From Marinobacter fuscus (GTDB lineage Bacteria > Pseudomonadota > Gammaproteobacteria > Pseudomonadales > Oleiphilaceae), in contig NZ_PXNP01000053.1 of NCBI RefSeq assembly GCF_003007675.1, positions 124,001 through 188,000 on the forward strand: a DNA stretch of 64,000 nucleotides. The letters run 5' to 3'. This document shows, one piece after another, positions 34,887-44,520 of this stretch. Within the stretch, counting starts at the first letter, position 1; the number at the start of each line of letters is the position of its first letter. The translations under genes were made by a program, and so were the position numbers. The notes under the pieces were generated by a model. It had not been told where the DNA came from. It was given only the letters and a program-made list of their open reading frames with translations, and ran no database searches.

Positions 34887-35351
34887 ATGGATATTCGCAA
34901 AATCAAGAAACTGATTGAGCTGCTCGAGGAATCCGACGTCGAAGAGCTGGAAATTCAGGAGGGCGACGATTCGGTGCGCATCTCCCGCCGCCGTGAACCG
35001 GCCGCCGGAGGCCACTACGTCAGCCACTACGCTGCGCCTGCTCCCCAGGCCGCCGCACCTGCTCCGGCTCCGGCAGCAGAAGCCGCTCCGGCAGCTCCGG
35101 CACCGGCCGTTCCGGCGGGCCACTCGGTAAAATCACCGATGGTAGGCACCTTCTACCGCGCCCCCTCCCCGACCGCGACACCGTTCGTGGAAGTTGGCCA
35201 GAAAGTCAACGTGGGCGACGTCATCTGCATTGTTGAAGCCATGAAGATGATGAACCAGATCGAGGCCGACAAGGCCGGAACCGTCACCGAAATTCTGGTC
35301 GAAAACGGCCAGCCGGTGGAGTTCGACCAGCCTCTGGTTGCCATTTCCTGA
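34887..35351 (+). CDS. accB: Acetyl-CoA carboxylase biotin carboxyl carrier protein
   Basis: The 154-residue carrier has an N-terminal helical domain ([23 protein letters not shown]), an Ala/Pro-rich linker (about 55-85) and the biotinyl domain with the biotin lysine in EAMKMMNQ. The biotin arm carries the carboxyl group between AccC and the AccAD transferase in fatty-acid synthesis. ATG at 34887 is preferred to the earlier in-frame start at 34854. Confidence 0.97.
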   Translation: MDIRKIKKLIELLEESDVEELEIQEGDDSVRISRRREPAAGGHYVSHYAAPAPQAAAPAPAPAAEAAPAAPAPAVPAGHSVKSPMVGTFYRAPSPTATPFVEVGQKVNVGDVICIVEAMKMMNQIEADKAGTVTEILVENGQPVEFDQPLVAIS

Positions 35352-35375
35352 ACGCGGTGATTGCTTATCATGGCC

Positions 35376-36716
35376 ATGTTAGAAAAAGTTCTGATCGCAA
35401 ACCGTGGCGAAATCGCCTTGCGGATCTTGCGCGCCTGCAAAGAGCTAGGCATCAAAACGGTGGCGGTTCACTCTCAGGTTGACCGGGATCTGATGCACGT
35501 TCGTCTTGCCGACGAAACCGTGTGCATCGGCCCCAACAGCCCGACCGAGAGCTACCTGAACATTCCCACCATCATCAGTGCGGCGGAAGTCACCGACTCG
35601 GTAGGCATCCACCCGGGTTACGGCTTTCTGGCGGAAAACGCCGATTTTGCCGAACAGGTCGAGAAAAGCGGCTTCCGCTTCATTGGCCCCCGCGCCGAGA
35701 CCATTCGCCTGATGGGCAACAAAGTCTCTGCCATCGAGGCCATGAAAAAAGCTGGCGTACCCACAGTGCCAGGCTCCGACGGCCCGCTGACCGATGATGA
35801 CGAACGCACCCTGAAGATCGCCCGCAAGATCGGATATCCGGTCATGATCAAGGCGGCCTCCGGCGGTGGCGGCCGGGGAATGCAGGTGGTGCATTCGGAA
35901 GCGGCCCTGCTGAAAGCCATCCAGATTACCCAGACCGAAGCCAACAATGCGTTTGGCGACCCGACGGTATACCTGGAAAAATTCCTCGAAACCCCACGCC
36001 ATGTTGAAGTCCAGGTTTTGGCCGACATGCACGGCAATGTGATCCATCTGGGCGACCGGGACTGCTCGTTGCAGCGCCGCAACCAGAAAGTGATCGAGGA
36101 AGCCCCGGCCCCGAACATCAACCCGGAGTCCCGGGAGCGCACCCTCAAGGCCTGCGTGGATGCCTGCAAGGAAATCGGCTACGTGGGTGCTGGCACCTTC
36201 GAATTTCTGTACCAGGACGACGAGTTTTATTTCATCGAAATGAACACCCGGGTTCAGGTGGAGCATCCGGTGTCGGAAATGGTGACTGGCGTGGACATTG
36301 TGCGTGAACAGCTGCGCATCGCCAGCGGCCTGCCACTGAGCTATACCCAGGACGACATCCGTATCTCCGGCCATGCCATGGAGTGTCGGATCAACGCTGA
36401 AGATCCGCAAACCTTCATTCCGAGCCCCGGCAAGGTCAAGCACTTCCACGCACCGGGCGGCAACGGTGTGCGGGTCGATTCGCACCTGTACAGTGGCTAT
36501 TCGGTTCCGCCCTACTACGATTCCCTGGTGGCCAAACTGATCACCTGGGGCGCCGACCGGAACACGGCACGCCGGCGTATGAAGATCGCACTGGACGAAA
36601 TGCTGGTCGAGGGCATCAAGACAAACCAACCCCTGCACAGAAAACTGGTACGCGATGGTGGCTTTAAACAGGTAGACTTCACCATCCACTACCTTGAGAA
36701 ACTGATGCGGGATTAA
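35376..36716 (+). CDS. accC: Acetyl-CoA carboxylase, biotin carboxylase subunit
   Basis: The 446-residue ATP-grasp enzyme carboxylates biotin on AccB. Conserved blocks: [22 protein letters not shown], the Gly-rich ATP lid [14 protein letters not shown], and the catalytic stretch [21 protein letters not shown]. Start placed at ATG 35376 ([14 protein letters not shown]), matching E. coli; ATG 35370 two codons earlier is an equal alternative. Its stop lies 2 bases before prmA. Confidence 0.96.
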   Translation: MLEKVLIANRGEIALRILRACKELGIKTVAVHSQVDRDLMHVRLADETVCIGPNSPTESYLNIPTIISAAEVTDSVGIHPGYGFLAENADFAEQVEKSGFRFIGPRAETIRLMGNKVSAIEAMKKAGVPTVPGSDGPLTDDDERTLKIARKIGYPVMIKAASGGGGRGMQVVHSEAALLKAIQITQTEANNAFGDPTVYLEKFLETPRHVEVQVLADMHGNVIHLGDRDCSLQRRNQKVIEEAPAPNINPESRERTLKACVDACKEIGYVGAGTFEFLYQDDEFYFIEMNTRVQVEHPVSEMVTGVDIVREQLRIASGLPLSYTQDDIRISGHAMECRINAEDPQTFIPSPGKVKHFHAPGGNGVRVDSHLYSGYSVPPYYDSLVAKLITWGADRNTARRRMKIALDEMLVEGIKTNQPLHRKLVRDGGFKQVDFTIHYLEKLMRD

Positions 36717-36718
36717 CC

Positions 36719-37615
36719 ATGCCCTGGATACAACTCCAGATTCCAGCTGATCCGGATACTGCGGATCAGCTGGAGGATCTGCTTATGGAAATGGGCGCCG
36801 ATGCCGTTTCCATGGAAGACGCTGCCGACCAGCCCCTGTACGAGCCCGACCCGGGCACCACTCCGCTCTGGAGCCAGACCACCGTTACCGGCCTATTCCA
36901 GTCTGACCGCAATACCGAACAACTCTGTGCCGATATCCGCGACGCCTGGCACCAGCAAACCCAGCAGGAACTGCAAGACATTCTTGTTACCCTGGTGGAA
37001 GACAAGGACTGGGAGCGGGCCTGGATGGACGACTTCCATCCTCTGCAGTTTGGTCAGCGCCTGTGGATTGTGCCCAGCTGGCACCAACCGCCCGACCCGG
37101 ACGCCGCCAACCTGATGCTGGATCCGGGCCTGGCGTTCGGTACCGGCACTCACCCAACCACCGCACTGTGCCTGGAATGGCTTGACGGCCAGGAATGCGA
37201 AGGCAAACAGGTCATCGATTATGGCTGTGGCTCCGGCATTCTCGGCCTGGCTGCTCTGCTGCTGGGTGCCGATCACGTGATTGGCGTAGACACCGATCCC
37301 CAGGCACTGGAAGCCAGCCGGGATAACGCCCGGCGTAACGGCGTTGACGACCCGCGCCTGGATCTGTACCTGCCAGGCCTGGATCCGGATACCAAAGCCG
37401 ACATCATGCTGGCCAACATTCTGGCCCAGCCTCTGATCGGGCTGGCATCACGCCTGGCGGATCTCACCCGCCCCGGCGGCGATCTGGTGCTTTCCGGCAT
37501 CCTGTTCAACCAGGCAAGAGAGGTGATGGAAGCCTACGAACCCTGGTTTGTGATGGATGAGCCAGAACAGAAAGAAGACTGGATACGGCTCACAGGGCGG
37601 CGCCGGGACAGATGA
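36719..37615 (+). CDS. prmA: Ribosomal protein L11 methyltransferase
   Basis: The 298-residue methyltransferase (E. coli 293) trimethylates L11. An N-terminal substrate-recognition domain is followed by the SAM motif IDYGCGSGILGLAALLLGA (about 166-185), VDTDPQAL and MLANILAQPL. It is the last gene of the aroQ-accB-accC-prmA unit. Confidence 0.95.
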   Translation: MPWIQLQIPADPDTADQLEDLLMEMGADAVSMEDAADQPLYEPDPGTTPLWSQTTVTGLFQSDRNTEQLCADIRDAWHQQTQQELQDILVTLVEDKDWERAWMDDFHPLQFGQRLWIVPSWHQPPDPDAANLMLDPGLAFGTGTHPTTALCLEWLDGQECEGKQVIDYGCGSGILGLAALLLGADHVIGVDTDPQALEASRDNARRNGVDDPRLDLYLPGLDPDTKADIMLANILAQPLIGLASRLADLTRPGGDLVLSGILFNQAREVMEAYEPWFVMDEPEQKEDWIRLTGRRRDR

Positions 37616-37687
37616 CGGGGCAATCGTTTATGTCTAAACTGCCTCCTGCACAATGACCGACCCAGCTCAAGCTTTCAGGAACGAAGC

Positions 37688-38905
37688 ATGACCAGAAGCA
37701 GCCTGCAAACCCAATGCCCCAGTTGCGAAACCCGCTTCAGGGTCACTGAAGAACAGCTCAGTATCGCCAAGGGCAAGGTTCGCTGTGGCAACTGCATGAA
37801 GATCTTCAATGCCGTTGACCACGAGGTTGCTTCGGCAAAGCCCGCTGACAGCCCGGCGAATCATCCCCGGCCCGACGACAGTACCAATGCTGGCCAGTTC
37901 GATGACGACGAAGAGCTGATATTCGCCGATAACCCGGAAGAAGATGCCTCCGAAGGCCGCTATGCCGGTAACAAGCTGACATTCTCTGATGACGAGCTCA
38001 GCGACAGCTTTCGTGGCATCGACGAAACCGAAGGCGACAGCGACCAGGAAGAGGCCCTGAAACCGGAGAAACAAGGCGTTGACGAAAGCTGGGCAGAGGC
38101 CATGCTTCGGGATGACGACCCTGCCCCGGCCTCCGGGGCTCGGACGGCGCAAGATGTGCCGGAAACGAAAGAGCCCCGGCAACCGGAGCCGACACCAGCA
38201 ACGACGGCGGAACCTCCGGCAACATCAGAGAAAGCTCCTGAACCTGCAGCCCTTGCGGTAGAGCGTGGGCAGCCCGAGCACTTCAGTCTCGACATAGAGC
38301 AGGATCGGGTTGGCAATCCTCCGGTAGGGTCCGGCAAAGAATCTTCGAGGCCCCCTGTCAGCGACAATCTCTATCACGACCTCAGGCGGGATCCGATTGC
38401 GGCCAGGGCCGGTAATGGCCGCTTCCGGACATTCATCTGGAGCCTGATTGTCCTTGCCCTTCTGGCCGTCGTGGTGGCCCAGGTCACCTGGTTTCAGGTT
38501 GACCGGCTGTCTGCTATTCCCCAGTTACGACCATTCTACGAGCAAGGCTGCGAACTGCTAGGCTGCGAACTCAAACCCCTGATTAACCTGGAGGCCATTG
38601 AGAGCCGCAAACTGGTGGTGCGTACCGATCCGGAAAACCGCAACCAACTGATTGTCGATGCGGTTATTCTGAACCGGGCGGCCTTTGAACAGCCCTTCCC
38701 CGCCATTGCCCTGACGTTCTCCAACCTGAACGGCGATGTGGTCGCCCAGAGCACCTTTACCCCTCAGGAATACCTGGCTGGCGACGGCGCCAATCTGAAC
38801 AGTATGCCGGTAGAAACACCGGTGCGGATTGCCATCAGGATTCGCGACCCCGGCCGCGATGCGGTGAACTACAACCTGAGCTTCCGCCCCTGGCAAAGAC
38901 AATAA
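37688..38905 (+). CDS. zinc-ribbon and DUF3426 membrane protein
   Basis: The 405-residue protein starts with an MJ0042-type zinc ribbon (CPSC ... CGNCMKIF, residues 10-36). A long acidic, low-complexity region rich in Glu, Asp and Pro follows, then one membrane helix (FIWSLIVLALLAVVVAQVTWF, about 243-263) and a C-terminal DUF3426 domain (LINLEAIESRKLVVRTDPENRNQLIVD...). The gene lies between prmA and dusB, as in many relatives. Function unknown; the topology suggests linking a cytoplasmic ribbon to a periplasmic domain. Confidence 0.85.
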   Translation: MTRSSLQTQCPSCETRFRVTEEQLSIAKGKVRCGNCMKIFNAVDHEVASAKPADSPANHPRPDDSTNAGQFDDDEELIFADNPEEDASEGRYAGNKLTFSDDELSDSFRGIDETEGDSDQEEALKPEKQGVDESWAEAMLRDDDPAPASGARTAQDVPETKEPRQPEPTPATTAEPPATSEKAPEPAALAVERGQPEHFSLDIEQDRVGNPPVGSGKESSRPPVSDNLYHDLRRDPIAARAGNGRFRTFIWSLIVLALLAVVVAQVTWFQVDRLSAIPQLRPFYEQGCELLGCELKPLINLEAIESRKLVVRTDPENRNQLIVDAVILNRAAFEQPFPAIALTFSNLNGDVVAQSTFTPQEYLAGDGANLNSMPVETPVRIAIRIRDPGRDAVNYNLSFRPWQRQ

Positions 38906-38946
38906 CCCAGCCGGGCAGTTGACCGCGCAAAAGTCAACCAGACAGA

Positions 38947-38970
38947 GCGAAAAATAGTCAACTTTTTCGC
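38947..38970. terminator. symmetric hairpin before dusB
   Basis: GCGAAAAA (38947-38954) is inverted as TTTTTCGC (38963-38970) with an 8-base loop. The A and T runs make it a weak terminator in either direction, probably ending the DUF3426 transcript. Confidence 0.4.
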
Positions 38971-39098
38971 CCTTTCGCCTCTTCAATCAGCTTGCCCCCG
39001 GCGGTATCATTACCGCCCTTCGGAGACCGGAGCGGTCATTAATTGCACAACCGCTCTGCCCGAACCTTGCTTAACCTGCTGTGACACGGACTCAGATC

Positions 39099-40097
39099 AT
39101 GTTGCCGACGGCAAAAATCGGGCCGTACACTCTGCCCAACCCGTTAATTGTTGCACCCATGGCCGGTGTAACCGATCGCCCCTTTCGACTGCTTTGCCGA
39201 AAGATGGGGGCCGGGCTGGCGGTGTCGGAAATGGTCATAGCAGACAGCAAACTCTGGCATACGCGCAAATCCCGCACCCGCCTGAATCATGACGGAGAAC
39301 CCGAGCCCCGGTCTGTCCAGATCGCCGGCGGTGATCCCGACATGCTGGCGGATGCCGCCCGACAAAACGCCGAATTCGGCGCGCAGATCATCGACATCAA
39401 CATGGGGTGCCCGGCCAAAAAAGTGTGTAACAAGGCCGCCGGATCCGCCCTGATGAAAGATGAGCGCCTGGTCAGGGAGATCCTGGAAGCCGTGGTGAAC
39501 GCCGTGGACATTCCGGTCACCCTGAAAATGCGTACCGGGTGGGACAGGGATAACCGCAACGCGCCTGTGATCGCCAGGATGGCCGAAGAGGCGGGCATTC
39601 AAGCCCTGGCCGTGCACGGCCGTACCCGCGCAGACAAATACAACGGCGACGCGGAATACGACACCATTGCCGAAGTGAAAGCCAGCGTCGGCATTCCGGT
39701 GTTTGCCAATGGCGACATCACCACACCGGAGAAAGCCCGGCAGGTACTCACCCACACCGGCGCCGATGGCCTGCTGATTGGCCGGGGCGCTCAGGGGCGC
39801 CCGTGGATTTTCCGGGAAATCCTGCACTATCTGGAAACCGGCGAACACCTGTCCGCCCCTCCTCTGGAGGAAGTGGAAGAGATTCTGACCGGTCACCTGA
39901 CCGAGTTGCACAGTTTCTACGGTGAAACCATGGGTGTACGTATCGCCAGAAAACATGTGGGCTGGTATCTGCAGCCCCAGGATGACAGCAGACAGTTCCG
40001 CCAACGCTTCAACGCCATCGACAACGCGCTGGAGCAGAAAGACAGCATCGCACAGTATTTTGCAGGCTTACGAAATGGAGAGGTATTCGCAGCATGA
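39099..40097 (+). CDS. dusB: tRNA dihydrouridine synthase B
   Basis: The 332-residue FMN enzyme reduces uridine to dihydrouridine in tRNA. Landmarks: [37 protein letters not shown] (catalytic Cys), [17 protein letters not shown] and [14 protein letters not shown] 39099 (MLPTAKIG) is taken over the GTG at 39081. The stop overlaps the fis ATG (ATGA at 40094-40097); the dusB-fis operon is a hallmark of gammaproteobacteria. Confidence 0.96.
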   Translation: MLPTAKIGPYTLPNPLIVAPMAGVTDRPFRLLCRKMGAGLAVSEMVIADSKLWHTRKSRTRLNHDGEPEPRSVQIAGGDPDMLADAARQNAEFGAQIIDINMGCPAKKVCNKAAGSALMKDERLVREILEAVVNAVDIPVTLKMRTGWDRDNRNAPVIARMAEEAGIQALAVHGRTRADKYNGDAEYDTIAEVKASVGIPVFANGDITTPEKARQVLTHTGADGLLIGRGAQGRPWIFREILHYLETGEHLSAPPLEEVEEILTGHLTELHSFYGETMGVRIARKHVGWYLQPQDDSRQFRQRFNAIDNALEQKDSIAQYFAGLRNGEVFAA

Positions 40098-40411
40098 GCG
40101 CTGAGACTTTGACAAACCAACCGCTGAACACCCCGGCAAACGACGATTTGCATCAATTGCACACCATCGGTAACAACGGTGGCAGCGTCACCTTGCGTGA
40201 CAGCGTGGAAGTAGCGCTGACCAATTACTTCGAACAGCTCGACGGCGCCCCGGTGTCCGACGTGTACCAACTGGTACTGTCGGAAGTGGAAGCCCCGCTG
40301 CTGGAACAGGTAATGAAGTACACCCGCAACAACCAGACCAAGGCTTCCACCATGCTAGGCCTGAACCGCGGCACCCTGCGTAAAAAACTCAAGCAGTACG
40401 GTCTGCTATAA
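40094..40411 (+). CDS. fis: DNA-binding protein Fis
   Basis: The 105-residue nucleoid protein and growth-phase regulator has a C-terminal helix-turn-helix ([32 protein letters not shown]) that is nearly invariant in the family. The N-terminal arm (about 1-40) is longer and more variable. It is translated with dusB through the ATGA overlap and is followed by a terminator. Confidence 0.97.
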   Translation: MSAETLTNQPLNTPANDDLHQLHTIGNNGGSVTLRDSVEVALTNYFEQLDGAPVSDVYQLVLSEVEAPLLEQVMKYTRNNQTKASTMLGLNRGTLRKKLKQYGLL

Positions 40412-40426
40412 TCGACTGACCCAATC

Positions 40427-40465
40427 AGGGCCTCCGGATAACCTTCGCGAGGCCCTTGTTCTTTG
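40427..40465 (+). terminator. rho-independent terminator after fis
   Basis: AGGGCCTC (40427-40434) pairs with GAGGCCCT (40449-40456) across a 14-base loop, then TTGTTCTTTG. It separates fis from purH. Confidence 0.75.
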
Positions 40466-40511
40466 TATTACTGGCCATCCCGGCCCATCTGACCAGCGAA
40501 GAAAGTGACTC

Positions 40512-42092
40512 ATGGCAAACCAGGCAAACACCCCCGTCCGTCGCGCTCTGATCAGCGTGAGTGATAAAACCGGCATTGTTGAATTTGGCCGCGCGCTCAG
40601 CGAACGTGGCGTTGAGCTACTGTCTACCGGCGGCACTTTCCGCCTGCTCAAAGAAAACAAGGTAGCGGTCACCGAAGTGTCCGACTACACCGGTTTTCCG
40701 GAAATGATGGATGGCCGGGTAAAAACCCTGCACCCGAAAATTCACGGGGGCATCCTTGGCCGCCGTGGCACCGACGATGCCATCATGGCTGAGCACGGCA
40801 TTGATCCGATCGATATGGTGGTGGTTAACCTGTATCCGTTCGAAGATACCGTGGCCAAACCGGACTGCAACCTGGCCACCGCCATCGAGAACATCGACAT
40901 TGGCGGCCCGACCATGGTGCGTGCGGCAGCAAAAAACCATAACGATGTCGCCATTGTGGTGAACGCTTCCGACTACAGCCGCGTTCTGAAAGAGCTGGCG
41001 GACAATGATGGCGAGCTGACTTACAACACGCGCTTTGACCTCGCTGTGAAAGCCTTCGAACACACCGCCGGTTACGACGGTGCCATCGCCAACTACCTGG
41101 GCGGACGCACCCCGGACAACGACAACGCCGACTTCCCGCGCACTTTCAACGCCCAGTTCGTGAAGGTTCAGGACATGCGCTACGGTGAGAACCCGCACCA
41201 GCGGGCCGCCTTCTATGCCGAGCGCCATCCGAAAGAAGCCTGCGTGGCCACCGCAACCCAGCTGCAAGGCAAAGCACTCAGCTACAACAACGTGGCCGAC
41301 ACCGACGCCGCGCTGGAATGCGTTAAGCCCTTCGCCGACCCGGCCTGCGTTATCGTCAAGCACGCCAACCCCTGTGGCGTGGCCATTGGCGCCGACATAC
41401 TGCAAGCCTACGACCTGGCCTTTGCCACCGACCCGACCTCGGCGTTTGGCGGTATCATTGCCTTCAACCGGGAGTTGGATGCAGCCACCGCCAAGGCCAT
41501 CGTTGACCGCCAGTTTGTGGAAGTCATCATCGCGCCGAGCGTAGCCCCGGACGCCGTAGAGATTGTCGCCGCGAAAAAGAACGTGCGCCTGCTGGCGTGT
41601 GGCGAATTTGATGGCGAACGGGCCCAGACCATGGACTACAAGCGGGTGACCGGAGGGCTGCTGGTACAGGATCGTGACCTGGGCATGGTATCCATGGACG
41701 ATGTTAAAGTGGTCACCGAGCGCCAGCCCTCAGAGCAGGAACTGAACGACTTGCTGTTCGCCTGGGAAGTGGCCAAATACGTCAAGTCCAACGCCATCGT
41801 CTACGCCAAAGCCGGGCGTACCATCGGCGTGGGCGCAGGCCAGATGAGCCGGGTTTACAGCGCCAAGATCGCTGGCATCAAAGCCGCCGACGAGGGCCTG
41901 GAAGTGCCCGGTTCAGTGATGGCTTCCGACGCCTTCTTCCCATTCCGTGACGGCATCGATGCAGCGGCCGAAGCGGGCATCACCGCGGTGATTCAGCCCG
42001 GTGGTTCCATGCGCGACCAGGAAGTGATCGACGCCGCCAACGAACACGGCATCGCCATGGTCTTTACCGGCATGCGCCATTTCCGTCACTGA
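40512..42092 (+). CDS. purH: Bifunctional AICAR formyltransferase / IMP cyclohydrolase
   Basis: The 526-residue enzyme does the last two steps of IMP synthesis. The N-terminal cyclohydrolase domain ([31 protein letters not shown]) is followed by the formyltransferase domain, with [12 protein letters not shown] (catalytic Lys-His) and the C-terminal [26 protein letters not shown] at 40512 is 23 bases from nothing else upstream but the fis terminator region; purD follows in the same direction after 23 bases. Confidence 0.97.
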   Translation: MANQANTPVRRALISVSDKTGIVEFGRALSERGVELLSTGGTFRLLKENKVAVTEVSDYTGFPEMMDGRVKTLHPKIHGGILGRRGTDDAIMAEHGIDPIDMVVVNLYPFEDTVAKPDCNLATAIENIDIGGPTMVRAAAKNHNDVAIVVNASDYSRVLKELADNDGELTYNTRFDLAVKAFEHTAGYDGAIANYLGGRTPDNDNADFPRTFNAQFVKVQDMRYGENPHQRAAFYAERHPKEACVATATQLQGKALSYNNVADTDAALECVKPFADPACVIVKHANPCGVAIGADILQAYDLAFATDPTSAFGGIIAFNRELDAATAKAIVDRQFVEVIIAPSVAPDAVEIVAAKKNVRLLACGEFDGERAQTMDYKRVTGGLLVQDRDLGMVSMDDVKVVTERQPSEQELNDLLFAWEVAKYVKSNAIVYAKAGRTIGVGAGQMSRVYSAKIAGIKAADEGLEVPGSVMASDAFFPFRDGIDAAAEAGITAVIQPGGSMRDQEVIDAANEHGIAMVFTGMRHFRH

Positions 42093-42115
42093 TCGACACG
42101 AGTCTGGAGCAGAAC

Positions 42116-43405
42116 ATGAATATTCTGGTTATTGGTAGTGGCGGGCGGGAACACGCCCTGGCCTGGAAAGCCGCGCAGTCCCCCCGGGCCGACAAGGTCT
42201 TCGTGGCCCCCGGCAACGCCGGTACCGCCCGCGAGCCTGGCCTGGAAAACGTCGATCTGGACGTAATGGATCTGGATGGCCTGGCGGACTTTGCCGAACA
42301 GAACAACGTCGGGCTGACCATCGTCGGCCCGGAAGCGCCGCTGGTGGCTGGCGTGGTGGACAAGTTCGAAGCCCGCGGCCTGAAAGCGTTTGGCCCCAGC
42401 GCTGGCGCGGCCCAACTGGAAGGCTCCAAAGCCTTTACTAAAGACTTCCTGGCCCGCCAGAAGATCCCCACCGCCGACTACGCCAACTTCACAGACGTTG
42501 ATGAAGCCCTGGCCTATGTCCGGGAAAAAGGCGCGCCGATCGTGATCAAGGCCGATGGCCTGGCCGCTGGCAAAGGCGTGATCGTTGCCATGACCCTGCC
42601 CGAAGCCGAAGACGCCATCCGCGACATGCTCGCGGGCAATGCCTTCGGTGATGCTGGCAGCCGTGTGGTTGTCGAAGAATTCCTGGAAGGTGAAGAAGCG
42701 TCCTTTATCGTCATGGTCGACGGCAAGAACGTCCTGGCCATGGCCACCTCCCAGGATCACAAGCGGGTGGGCGACGGCGACACCGGGCCCAACACCGGCG
42801 GCATGGGCGCCTACTCTCCGGCGCCGGTGGTCACCCCCGATGTGCATCAGCGCATCATGGACGAAGTCATCTACCCCACGGTGAACGGTATGGCCGCAGA
42901 AGGCCATTCCTATAAAGGATTCCTGTACGCAGGCTTGATGATCGACACCCAGGGCGCCCCCAAAGTGATCGAGTTCAACTGCCGTTTCGGCGACCCGGAA
43001 ACCCAACCCATTCTGCTGCGCATGAAGTCCGATCTGGTTGCGCTGTGCGAAGCAGGCATTGAGGGCAACCTGGACCGCTGCGACTCCGAGTGGGATGAGC
43101 GCGCCTCGGTCGGTATCGTGCTAGCGGCTGGCGGCTATCCCGCTGACTACCGCAAGGGCGACGTGATCTCCGGCCTGCCTGAAAGCGAAACCGAAGGCGA
43201 GAAAGTGTTTCATGCAGGCACCAGGCTGGATGCCGACAACCAGGTGGTGACCGCCGGCGGCCGGGTACTGTGCGCCACAGCATTGGGCAACACCGTTACC
43301 GAAGCCCAGCAACGGGCCTATGCGCTGGCAAAACAGATCCGCTGGGACGGCATGTTCCACCGTAATGACATTGCCTATCGGGCCATTGCCCGCGAGCAGG
43401 ACTGA
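42116..43405 (+). CDS. purD: Phosphoribosylamine-glycine ligase
   Basis: The 429-residue ATP-grasp enzyme joins glycine to phosphoribosylamine in purine synthesis. Motifs: MNILVIGSGGREHALAWK, IVIKADGLAAGKGVIVA, HKRVGDGDTGPNTGGMGAYSPAP and VIEFNCRFGDPETQ. It is read with purH and is closed by a strong terminator. Confidence 0.97.
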   Translation: MNILVIGSGGREHALAWKAAQSPRADKVFVAPGNAGTAREPGLENVDLDVMDLDGLADFAEQNNVGLTIVGPEAPLVAGVVDKFEARGLKAFGPSAGAAQLEGSKAFTKDFLARQKIPTADYANFTDVDEALAYVREKGAPIVIKADGLAAGKGVIVAMTLPEAEDAIRDMLAGNAFGDAGSRVVVEEFLEGEEASFIVMVDGKNVLAMATSQDHKRVGDGDTGPNTGGMGAYSPAPVVTPDVHQRIMDEVIYPTVNGMAAEGHSYKGFLYAGLMIDTQGAPKVIEFNCRFGDPETQPILLRMKSDLVALCEAGIEGNLDRCDSEWDERASVGIVLAAGGYPADYRKGDVISGLPESETEGEKVFHAGTRLDADNQVVTAGGRVLCATALGNTVTEAQQRAYALAKQIRWDGMFHRNDIAYRAIAREQD

Positions 43406-43431
43406 GATCCTGGCAACCGCAAATACCTGTC

Positions 43432-43458
43432 AGCCCGGTCAATGACCGGGCTTTTTTA
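43432..43458 (+). terminator. rho-independent terminator after purD
   Basis: GCCCGGTC (43433-43440) and GACCGGGC (43444-43451) form a tight stem with a 3-base loop and are followed by TTTTTT. Confidence 0.92.
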
Positions 43459-43508
43459 TGGCGTAACCTTTACCAGACATCAAGCCATCATCCACCCGGG
43501 AGTTTCCT

Positions 43509-44438
43509 GTGCTACGCACCAGCCTGAACCTGACCCTGCTTGTTACCGTCGCCCTGGTACTGACCGCCTGTTCCAAACAGGGCCTTTACGACAGCGCCAT
43601 TGGCTGGGAACGCAGCCGTGCAGGGCTGGCCCCGGCCCAGGTGTCGGTCGGCGACTTCGAGATTGCCTACCTGCACACAGAGCACCCCATCAAGGCCGAT
43701 ACACTGGTGATGATTCACGGCTTCGGCGCCAACAAAGACAACTGGACGCGACTGGCCCGGGAATTCAAGGGCGAATACAACGTCTACGCCATCGACCTGC
43801 CCGGTCACGGCGACAGCAGCAAGCCCCTGGACATCGGCTACCGTCTGGAAGATCAGGTGGGCTATCTGCACAGCATTTTCCAGGCACTGGAACTGGACCG
43901 GTTTCACCTGATGGGCAACTCCATGGGCGGCGCCATTACTGCGCTCTATGCAGCAGCACACCCGAAGCAGGTCGAGTCGGCCGTGTTGTTCGACCCGGCG
44001 GGTATTCTGGAACATGAAAGTGAACTGGTGGATCTGGTGATGGACGGGGATAACCCGCTGATTCCCGAAAAAGAAGGCGATTTCCGTCGGTTGATGGATT
44101 TTGCTCTGGAGCAAAAACCCTTTGTGCCCTGGCCCATCATGGATGTTATGGAAGCACAGAGCATCGCCAACAACGCGATCAATCAAGTGATCTTTGCCGA
44201 CATCCAGGATTCCGGATTCCAGCCCGAATTCCGACAGGCGATCACCGGCATCCAGGCGCCGGTTCTGGTGATCTGGGGCAAACAGGACCGGGTGATCAAC
44301 TATCGCAATGCCGATCTGTTTGTCGATCTGATCCCGAATGCCCGCAAGGTGATTCTGGAGGATATTGGCCATGCCCCCATGATCGAAACCCCGGAACGCT
44401 CAGCCGATCTGTTCCGTCATTTTTTGCAACAAAACTGA
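43509..44438 (+). CDS. alpha/beta-hydrolase lipoprotein
   Basis: The 309-residue product has a lipoprotein signal ending LTAC (lipidated Cys21) and an alpha/beta-hydrolase fold: the oxyanion loop VMIHGFGANKDNW, IDLPGHGDSS, nucleophile elbow GNSMGG (Ser about 138), acid loop VLVIWGKQDRV and catalytic His in IGHAPMIETPE. It is probably an envelope-bound esterase or lipase; substrate unknown. The start is GTG 43509 with a GGGAG site. Confidence 0.85.
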   Translation: MLRTSLNLTLLVTVALVLTACSKQGLYDSAIGWERSRAGLAPAQVSVGDFEIAYLHTEHPIKADTLVMIHGFGANKDNWTRLAREFKGEYNVYAIDLPGHGDSSKPLDIGYRLEDQVGYLHSIFQALELDRFHLMGNSMGGAITALYAAAHPKQVESAVLFDPAGILEHESELVDLVMDGDNPLIPEKEGDFRRLMDFALEQKPFVPWPIMDVMEAQSIANNAINQVIFADIQDSGFQPEFRQAITGIQAPVLVIWGKQDRVINYRNADLFVDLIPNARKVILEDIGHAPMIETPERSADLFRHFLQQN

Positions 44439-44520
44439 CGGCGCGACCAAGAGCGACTACATCCCGGGCATAAAAAAGGGTAGGCTTGCTTCTTTTACCG
44501 TCTATCTTTGAAACGCAATC